A stretch of DNA of 64,000 nt from the NCBI GenBank assembly GCA_029582165.1, contig CM055868.1, positions 12,072,001 to 12,136,000 of the forward strand, given 5' to 3'. The translations under genes and the position numbers were made by a program. The notes below the pieces were generated by a model. It was not told where the DNA came from. It searched no databases and saw nothing but the letters and a program-made list of their open reading frames with translations. Shown one piece after another: positions 56,778-64,000 of the stretch. Source of the DNA: Portulaca oleracea (lineage: Eukaryota; Streptophyta; Magnoliopsida; Caryophyllales; Portulacaceae). Position 1 is the stretch's first letter; the number at the start of each line of letters is the position of its first letter.

Positions 56778-59700
56778 TTATTTGGCGTAAGGAAGCCGTT
56801 TCTCCCCTCGTTCCAAAGCATCCCTCCATAGCCTATATCTGACCCCGAGCTTGTCATAGGCTACTGGCCAGTTCCACACGTTTGCTCCATTCACCATCCT
56901 CTCTTGTTGTCCCAGAACCAGTCTTAGATCTTCATTCAACACCTATACCAGTCAATCACATCAATTAGATGCATGATCTTATGGCCTAATTCAATTCCAT
57001 TTCAATAAATAAGTCATACAGCTGATTTGTGCACCTCTACTTGAGGTAATCCTAAATTCTGATACCACGACTGACCATAGTTACCCGGAACGCTTCTCGG
57101 GCTGTTAGTCCCGCAATGTGGGTCGCTAATTTTTACACAAATTTAGTCTAGTTTTGACTTCAGAACTCTTGTTCCCGGAATGCGGGTCGCGGGCATGTAT
57201 TGTGTTCCAGGTAACTATGCGACTAACCTGATGACTAATGGAAAAAAATGAAGATGGTTGTACCTTTTCTGCAAAGTGCCTCCACAAATATTGCATGAAC
57301 GGAATGTGCTTCAGTATGGGAGCGAAATCCAAGGACATTCTATAAAGCAGCCTAGTCTTTTTTCTTGAAGACGGCAAACAAACATGAAGCTGATGAAGAT
57401 GGGTTGCACACTGCTTGGTACTCTGCCCCTCCAGTTTCCCGGGCTTTGATATCCCAATAGTTGAAAGCACCATACAAGGTGGTCTGAACTCCATATCTAT
57501 CGGGTATGGGTCCCAGTACCCCTGAAGTCCGGATGCTGGTGTCAAGAATTTCACCAAACTGAACACAAAGGTACAACACCAGGTTCAAGATTATTCTAAA
57601 GATTTAGCATAAACTTCAATTTAGGATTTGAGGATATATACCAACCTGGGAACGCTCCATCCTTTAGCGAATGTGGAAGTATGAGTGAAGGGGGCATGTG
57701 CAAGGTCCAGAAGATTGTCCAGAAGTAGTCCATGCTCAACAGGAAGCTCCATCACTATCTGTCATTGTTCCAGGATGAAAGCCGAAGGTCAACAATTACT
57801 CAAAGTAACAACCAGTTTAACATTGTTGAAAACTTAGGCGCATAAGGATCATATTCATACCTCTGCATGTATCACAAATCCTTGAGGAGGTTGCAGAGAA
57901 GGTAGTTTGGCAGCTGGAGGCTCAGTTCCAGGCCAAACCCAGATCATTCCTTCCTGCTCAAAGCACGGAAGAGATTTTATCCTTACGTCTAGCAACTTTG
58001 TTGATGGCATTTTCTCGCATTTTCCATCTGTTGAGTACTCCCATCCTGGAAAATATCCATCAGAACACTCAATTAAGGACTTGCAGTTTCACATGACATA
58101 GAATTTCATAGAATTCAAGATAGTCCATTGTATCGCCTTTCTGGTAGTTGCTCTCATGGATAAAAACATATGTATTCACTTTCTTACACCCTATAATGGA
58201 GGAGTCCATACTTTAACCAATACTTAAAGCTGGCTATCCTATTTATTCATCTTGCAAGTGTTTTTCTTTTTTAAAATCGTAAAATGTGTGGTAGTTAGGT
58301 ATACCATGATAAGGGCATTGGATGCGACCCTCCTTCACAGTTCCAAGATCAAGAGGGCATGCTCGATGCGCACAGGTGTTCCTTACACACCCAGGCTTTC
58401 CATCCTTGCCACGGAAAATGACCCACGGTTCTTCGAAGCATTCTATAGGTATCTGAAAAGGGTAGCAAAAGGGTAACCAAAACTAGCTCAAACATGGAAA
58501 AACCAAGAGAAAATATGAAACAAAAGAATAAGATAGAGATGTATTAATTACCATGGTATCATCCTTGAGGTCTGCTGAAAATGCAACAGGGTACCAGAAA
58601 TTTTTCAAGCTGGGGTGATAAGACTTTACCGGACCCGATACATCTATGTTTCTACGAGGCAATTTTCTCTTGGCAGTCTCCAAAGATTGTGTGGAGGTGC
58701 TTGGAGAAGCTGGAGCTTGATCTATCTCGGTCGTGCTTCTTGCTTGTAACAACCTATCATTAACCAGTTCTTCCATGTAAGCTAGTTTATCTAAAGCGGC
58801 TGAAACCCTTGCTTCAGATATATGTACCTGTTGTTATTCACATAACATGAGCTTCTAAGATCAGGACTACCGAAATAGAGCTATGAGCCAATAGCACGAA
58901 GTATCTACAGATTCTGTGCCTGTCTTACCTGTTTATGAGCTTGTGCAAGCTCATCTTGCAGCTCAGCCAGCTCCTTTTTCATTGTGCCAATGGATTTATA
59001 GTCACGCGCAAGAGGGTTTAGAACCTCCACAACCTACATTTGTTTTGGAAAGTTGACATCATTAGCCATAGTTATTACTTGAGAATCACATGGAGTCTAA
59101 GAAGTAAGAAACTAGTTGGTTCAAGTTGTGTGTGATACATTTGAACGAAAACATCTGTATCACTCACATCTAACAGATTAGTTTCTTCATACTAGGTATT
59201 GAGCATTAATCACAAATTCCTCCCTTTTTTTGTTTTGGGTCCAGCACAAATGCATGATTGCATGAACCAAACTCTCTCCAGAGGCATCTTCATACTAAGT
59301 ATTGAACACATATTTGAGCTAAGAAATAGCAATCACAACAAACATAATTTTTTTTAAAAGGACCTTTTCATGAAGGAGCATTATTGTGAGAACGTCCTGC
59401 CGTGCTCGCCAATCCAAGTATTGGATATCAAATCTTGCCACTTCTAATGCCTGATTCACATCCAAAATTTTCCCTTTATATCTTGGAGCTTTCGGCCTAG
59501 GGTCCTCCACATCAAAGAGTGTGCTCCAGCCACTCTTCTTACTCACAGATCCTCCATCTTCTCCAAAGATAGCAAAAACTCCGATGTTGCCTCTGACCTG
59601 AAAATAATATCCACTAATTAGCATATTCAAAAAGCTTGCGATGTGGGTTTTATGTGTTATAGCCACCTTTCTGGCAAAATAGGGCTGAACGACAACAATA

Positions 59701-60503
59701 AATCAAAATGGCAAAGTCTACCTTACAAAAGATTTTGGGTCAATTGTATCTCTGAATTTTTTAATTCAAGGGTAAGATTGCTACATTAGACACCCTATTC
59801 CTGTTTCGTCACGAGGTTTTGAGGTATTTGATCGGATTTTTTTCCTAACAAAAGGCATATAGTTTCTCAATCCTCAATCCTGGTAAATCCCCAACTCCAT
59901 AGCAAACAAATCAATGTGACCAGCATATAGTTTCTCACATGTTAGAATTCAACTACAAGTAGAACCCTCCATTGCCATTTCACAAAATCAGGGTTCAAAA
60001 ATGACAACCAAATCCAAATAAGTTAATCACACCATAGTCAAGCTAACCCTCGAACAGAACCCACATTGTCCTTGATCAGCCAAAAACTATTACTATAAAA
60101 ATGTACTTTTCAATCAAATTTCTCTCTGGGTTAGCTAGTTTCCACGGAGAGAAAGGGGTAACAAAAATAAACTCCATACAACTAAGCACCCATCATCCTT
60201 GGAACATCATTTCATGGAATCAAGTTTCAATGGATGCCAAGAGAGAGAATTGACACACAGAATGCATCCAAGAGACCCAAATGAACCCCTTCAAACGATC
60301 AAGCATATACCCAGAAATAATCACTAAGCAAGCAAGCATGATCAATTACCTGCCAAAAAACCAAAAGCAAATTTTCAACTTGAAAATTTGAAAACAGAGG
60401 AGAATAAAGAAGGAGAGCGACAAACCTTTCTGGGGAGTATTTTAGAGGGACGGCTAAGAGAGATAGGAAGAGAGAGGGCAGAAGCAGTAGCAATAGCAGT
60501 CAT
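56778..60503 (-). CDS. CAO: Chlorophyllide a oxygenase
   Basis: Nine exons on the - strand (60503-60426, 59597-59364, 59033-58929, 58827-58552, 58452-58305, 58045-57861, 57758-57646, 57558-57264, 56942-56778) join in phase to 532 aa. The enzyme oxidises the C7 methyl of chlorophyllide a to formyl, giving chlorophyllide b, in plastid membranes. Residues 1 to about 26 look like part of a Ser-rich transit peptide. The regulatory A domain includes [10 protein letters not shown] (93-102), matching the known degron that lets chlorophyll b control CAO stability. The Rieske centre is C258, H260, C277, H280. The mononuclear iron site is in [12 protein letters not shown] (D360, H363, H368). C-terminal residues include [15 protein letters not shown]. 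It looks complete and functional. Confidence 0.95.
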
Positions 60504-61330
60504 GGCGGTTTGAAGGAACCCCAGAAAAAAAAAAGAGAGAAACGTGGGGATGGAGGCCGATGGTATTATTACTAGTAAAATTCTAGAGAGAGAAAGTGGG
60601 AAGAAATGGGAATTTGAGAGGTTTTGTTGATAAGAGGCTGGAGTTGGGCGCGATCTCAGTCGGCCTCCCATTGGATGCCATGTGGGATTTTGTGTTTCAC
60701 TCGTGGCATACTCTCCCTCCACATGACTTGCCTTTTGTTTTCAAGGGTGTCTTTCATTGGTAGGACTAAATATCTAAAATATTTTATCTTACCCAATACC
60801 CAGCTCTGATTCTCTAGATATCTCTCCTAATCTCCCACTATTATTAGCTTTCTTCCATTCTCTTACTCCTAGGTATATACTACAAAATATCCCAATCATG
60901 CCTCTGTTTTTCATCGAGAGAGTGTTTGATGGAAAATGGAGAAAGTGGTGGGCCCATCGTGAAATTGTTTCCGATGTCAACCCACACCCAACATGGGAAA
61001 ATAAGTCAACGCGTGAAAATTGACCATTTCTCCGAGGTTATTGACCAACCAAATGCACCCTGAATATATTGAGTATATTTATGAATATCAATTGGTTTAC
61101 AGTCATAAGAGAGACTATATATGCCTGAGATTGTTGGAGTTCATGAAAAATATGGGATAAAGAAGGGAAAGTGAAGCAAGTTGTAAAAATATTGATGGAC
61201 AAATGAGATGAAAAATACGATCAAGTTTGTATCTTATTTAACTTTTAATTTTGTCGGCTCTGTTTGATTATCTTTGGCCATTTTTGTAACCAAAATTTTT
61301 TCTTTACTTAGATGAAAGGATTTTTATCTT

Positions 61331-61372
<42 letters not shown>
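60504..61372. other. CAO upstream region and (TAA)n microsatellite
   Basis: 60504-60720 probably contains the CAO leader and promoter, with GA-rich stretches; I cannot place a TATA box firmly. 60730-61330 shows no gene. A (TAA)n tract at 61334-61372 abuts the LTR element and was its insertion site. Confidence 0.5.
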
Positions 61373-61588
61373 TGTTAGGAATAGTAAATCTTGTATTGTT
61401 TCCAATTTGTTCACAATTTTGTTCATTTATCTTGTTTCTTGGTTTGTTAGGGAGGTTGGTTATATATATAACCTTCCTCTCCCCCTTGTACCTCTTGAGT
61501 TGAGATTCATCAATAATATTTCATCATTTCTCAAATCTCACTCCCTCTTCTTCTCTTTTAGTTTCACCAAATTGGGTGAAATTTAACA
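61373..61588 (+). repeat. Left LTR of gene-capturing element
   Basis: The LTR is 216 bp from TGTTAGG to TTTAACA. It contains GGTTATATATATAACC, a perfect palindrome that may include the TATA box, and further on CCCTTGTACCTCTTGAGTTG. Confidence 0.9.
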
Positions 61589-62044
61589 TGGTATCAGAGC
61601 GTGGTTATTTTCTTGTGTCTGTTCCCTTTTTCTTCTCAATTTCATCTTCATCCATCTACCAACAATAATCGTCAATTAATCTGTGTTGCATTTGTGTTGA
61701 TGAAGTTTTGTTTGTGTTCAATTCGTTCTGCATCGTCCAAATTCGATCCCGAGTTCTCGAATCATTTCGATCCCTCATTTCTAGGGCTTCCAATTGGTCT
61801 TGAATTCTCGAATTTCCGAATTCTATGGTGATTTGACGATCGAGCTGTTAGGGTTTCAAGAAGGCTAGGCGGAGGAAGAGGAAGCCGACGCGTTGGAATT
61901 GAGGGAAGGTGGAGTGATAGCTGGGGGTTCGAAGAGGGATCTTGGAGGTGTTGCGGTGGAGAGAGAGAAGAGTTTTTTTTTTAAGAACTAGAGCTCTCGA
62001 TTGGTGGAAGTAGCAGTAGCAACCATGGGACCAGTCGTCACCAT

Positions 62045-62945
62045 TTGCCGTGTTTGGATGATTTCAGCCTCGTTACGCATAGAGCTCTGAGTTCCGCGGT
62101 TTCTGAGTCGCCTTTTGAGAGTTTGGATTTCGGTTTGGATTTGCATTTCAAGCGTGTCAAATTCGATTATGGTTTTCAAGAATACCATCATGCAAATGAC
62201 AGATCTTGTCGCGATACTAACGATTTGGATGGTTGTGATCATCTTGAGAGAGCTTCATTTCTTCCTGTTGGCTTTCAATCACTTAACCTTGGCATTTGTC
62301 CAAAGTTGAATGCTCTCCATATTGAAACACCTTGTATGCCAATTGGAGGATGATTGCTTGTCAGCAACCACTACTTCATGTCCCCTTATCGAGAAGTTGA
62401 TATTGATATCTTGTATCTCCATCGGCTTTGAGGGCCTTGCGTCATTGTTCAGGCTTAAAAATCTCACTTATCTTGATTTATCATACACTTTCTTGATGGA
62501 TTTGCAACCGGTTTTCATGTCCTGCTTGCAACCTACGGTACTGAAGCCGCAAGCATGCAAGTATCTGAATGATTCATTGCTAGAGCCTCTCCATAATGAG
62601 GGTGCTCTTCCTGCCCTCCGTGAGTTGGATTTGTCATATGGAACTCTCTGTCAATCTGCCATTGAGGATTTGCTAGCTTATTGCACACATCTGACTCATG
62701 TGAGTATGAATGGATGCATTAACATGCATGACCTTAACTGGGGCTCAACCGAGCAAACAAGCAGTCTGTCTCCATTCAAATTCACCATGTCTGATAAAAA
62801 GATTATGATTGATCCGTGTGATCGTCTCTTCGTTCTCTCGTCCGATCAACCAAGAAAGTCTCTATTAGGCCATTGTATTCGCCGGAGACAATTTCAATAC
62901 CTGGAAAAGTTCGGCAACAATCTTTCTCTTTCTTTTGTCGTTTGA
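62045..62945 (+). pseudogene. Captured FBL15-like F-box/LRR segment, intron-free
   Basis: The first frame (to 62353) contains LDGCDHLERASFLPV and SLNLGICPKLNALHIETPCM. The second (from about 62340) reads QLEDDCLSATTTSCPLIEKL, LASLFRLKNLTYLDLSYTFL, QACKYLNDSLLEPLHNEGAL, ALRELDLSYGTLCQSAIEDL and THLTHVSMNGCINMHDLNWG. These are consecutive leucine-rich repeats of the plant F-box/LRR protein FBL15 (At4g33210 type). Relative to that protein about 25 residues are missing where the frame changes (near 62338). No intron interrupts the match, so capture through an RNA copy is likely. The leading part (FESLDFGLDLHFKRVKFDYG) may be the donor's N-terminal region. No F-box is visible. It is broken, so likely non-functional as protein. 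Confidence 0.8.
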
Positions 62946-63087
62946 CTCCATGAAGTTCTTCCGTGTCTACGTCCATTTCACCCGCTATTAAGAGTTATGG
63001 TGATGGCGAGGAAGCTGTTGGAGTTAAAGTTCAAGATTTCCATTGTTGGCAAATTGGAGTTTTGACACCCTCCTATTTGAGGGGGGA

Positions 63088-63311
63088 TGTTAGGAATAGT
63101 AAATCTTGTATTGTTTTCAATTTGTTCACAATTTTGTTTCTTTGTTTCTTTATCTTGTTTCTTGGTTTGTTAGGGAGGTTGGTTATATATATAACCTTCC
63201 TCTCCCTCTTGTACCTCTTGAGTTGAGATTCATCAATAATATTTCATCATATCTCAAATCTCACTCCCTCTTCTTCTCTTTTAGTTTCACCAAATTGGGT
63301 GAAATTTAACA
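63088..63311 (+). repeat. Right LTR of gene-capturing element
   Basis: The LTR is 224 bp. It differs from the left copy mainly by a short TTTCTTTG insertion and a few substitutions. It is preceded directly by the polypurine tract TTGAGGGGGGA. Confidence 0.9.
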
Positions 63312-64000
63312 ATAATATAATAAAGAGATGTGCCTGAATCAACATCAATACTTGAAAAATATTACAAGATTTGTAGTTATCTCAACTAGACTATTTTCTT
63401 TAGGATCGAATTATGGTTCTTTTTTAGTAACACTTTCCGGCCATTGCTGCATTGGAATTACTCTAATTAATTAATAAGTTGGATTAACAACTACTTGAAT
63501 AATTATTATTTCTCTTGTACAGTATGCATAACCTATGTAATGTTAGTCATTCTTTTTTTTTTCTTCTATTTCTCGCTTATTTATTCCTCCCTTTATGATA
63601 CGTTTAACAGTTACATGCTTAGCCAAAACTTGATGCATTGTTTGTTTTTGGGGTTGTTACTTCTTTGTTTATGACCTGTAATTGTATTTGTCCGATCTAC
63701 TCCTTATGCACATTTGAACCGTATCGGGCTAGGATCCGAGCTTCAAAATTCGTGGTCACCAAGCTTTCTCGCACCCCCATAGTAAAACACGAGCAAAACC
63801 ACTTCAAGGTTGGGTGTGGATTCCATTTTAAGGTGGATCCGGGACCTTGGAGGCATGATGTGATCGATGTTAGGTGTGGTGTAGACCCTGAGCCATGGGG
63901 ATAAAGCTATGAATCCTCATCAGGATCTACTTCGGGTCTTTGGAGGGGCTCAAAAATCTTTCGGCAAGAAAAAGCGAGAAATGTCAACCTGGAAAGCTAA
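63312..64000. other. Intergenic to window end
   Basis: No gene is recognised. The 88-codon frame at 63638-63904 has no known motif. AT-rich sequence gives way to less AT-rich sequence after about 63700, possibly the edge of another repeat. Confidence 0.4.

Larger units (their letters stand above)
61373..63311 (+). mobile_element. Gene-capturing non-autonomous LTR retroelement
   Basis: Two LTRs, 61373-61588 (216 bp) and 63088-63311 (224 bp), begin TGTTAGGAATAG and end AAATTTAACA and are nearly identical. ATAAT is duplicated on both sides (61368-61372 and 63312-63316). TGGTATCAGAGCG (61589-61601), the initiator tRNA-Met primer site, follows the left LTR directly. TTGAGGGGGGA (63077-63087), a Copia-type polypurine tract, precedes the right LTR. 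The 1.5 kb interior has no gag or pol; it holds an F-box/LRR gene segment instead. All signals for replication in trans are present, and the close LTR match suggests fairly recent insertion. Confidence 0.9.

Overview
The window is nuclear DNA of a flowering plant, probably a eudicot. It has GT-AG introns, plant-type LTR retrotransposons, MULEs and MITEs, and intron-containing genes whose closest recognisable relatives are plant proteins. Five host genes are intact: an F-box protein 7 (FBP7) homolog (22851-27949, +), a small GNAT-type acetyltransferase (30093-31608, -), a BTB/POZ protein (44302-49706, +), a short zinc-ribbon protein (54869-55195, +) and chlorophyllide a oxygenase (CAO, 56778-60503, -). 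The first three resemble At1g21760, At1g21770 and At1g21780 and come in the same order, so the block looks like conserved microsynteny spread out by transposons. I joined exons by hand. All junctions are GT-AG and the frames close, giving 326, 108, 326, 108 and 532 aa.

From 1 to about 16.3 kb lies an Athila-type Ty3/gypsy element on the + strand. It runs from the end of the protease through RT, RNase H, integrase, an envelope-position ORF and a G-rich polypurine tract, and it carries many stops and frameshifts. Its RT is split by a second LTR element (810-7624, - strand) with about 1.5 kb LTRs, a tRNA-Asp primer site and an acidic non-polymerase protein. From 16.5 to 20.7 kb there is a decayed plant-mobile-domain (PMD) gene facing a decayed Mutator-like transposase. 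The PMD gene and the host genes are followed or interrupted by MITEs (Stowaway, Tourist and long foldbacks).

From 32.8 to 41 kb is a nest of elements: a foldback element broken by a Cassandra-like TRIM with 5S-derived LTRs, an LRR relic, a 602-bp MULE foldback, and a defective Copia element (35586-40988, TSD GAATT). The left LTR of the Copia element holds a 1467-bp Pack-MULE. Intron 3 of the BTB gene carries a second Pack-MULE, and at 61373-63311 there is a small complete LTR retroelement.

The most interesting theme is repeated capture of host gene pieces by three unrelated elements. The Copia-embedded MULE carries exon 1 of an ATG2-like autophagy gene (36751-36943). The BTB-intron MULE carries two pieces in opposite orientation, one of them from a coiled-coil protein, and leaves a 202-codon chimeric frame open. 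The small LTR element replaces gag-pol with an intron-free piece of an FBL15-like F-box/LRR gene. No element here looks autonomous. Family names rest on recognised motifs and remembered family features, not on database searches.
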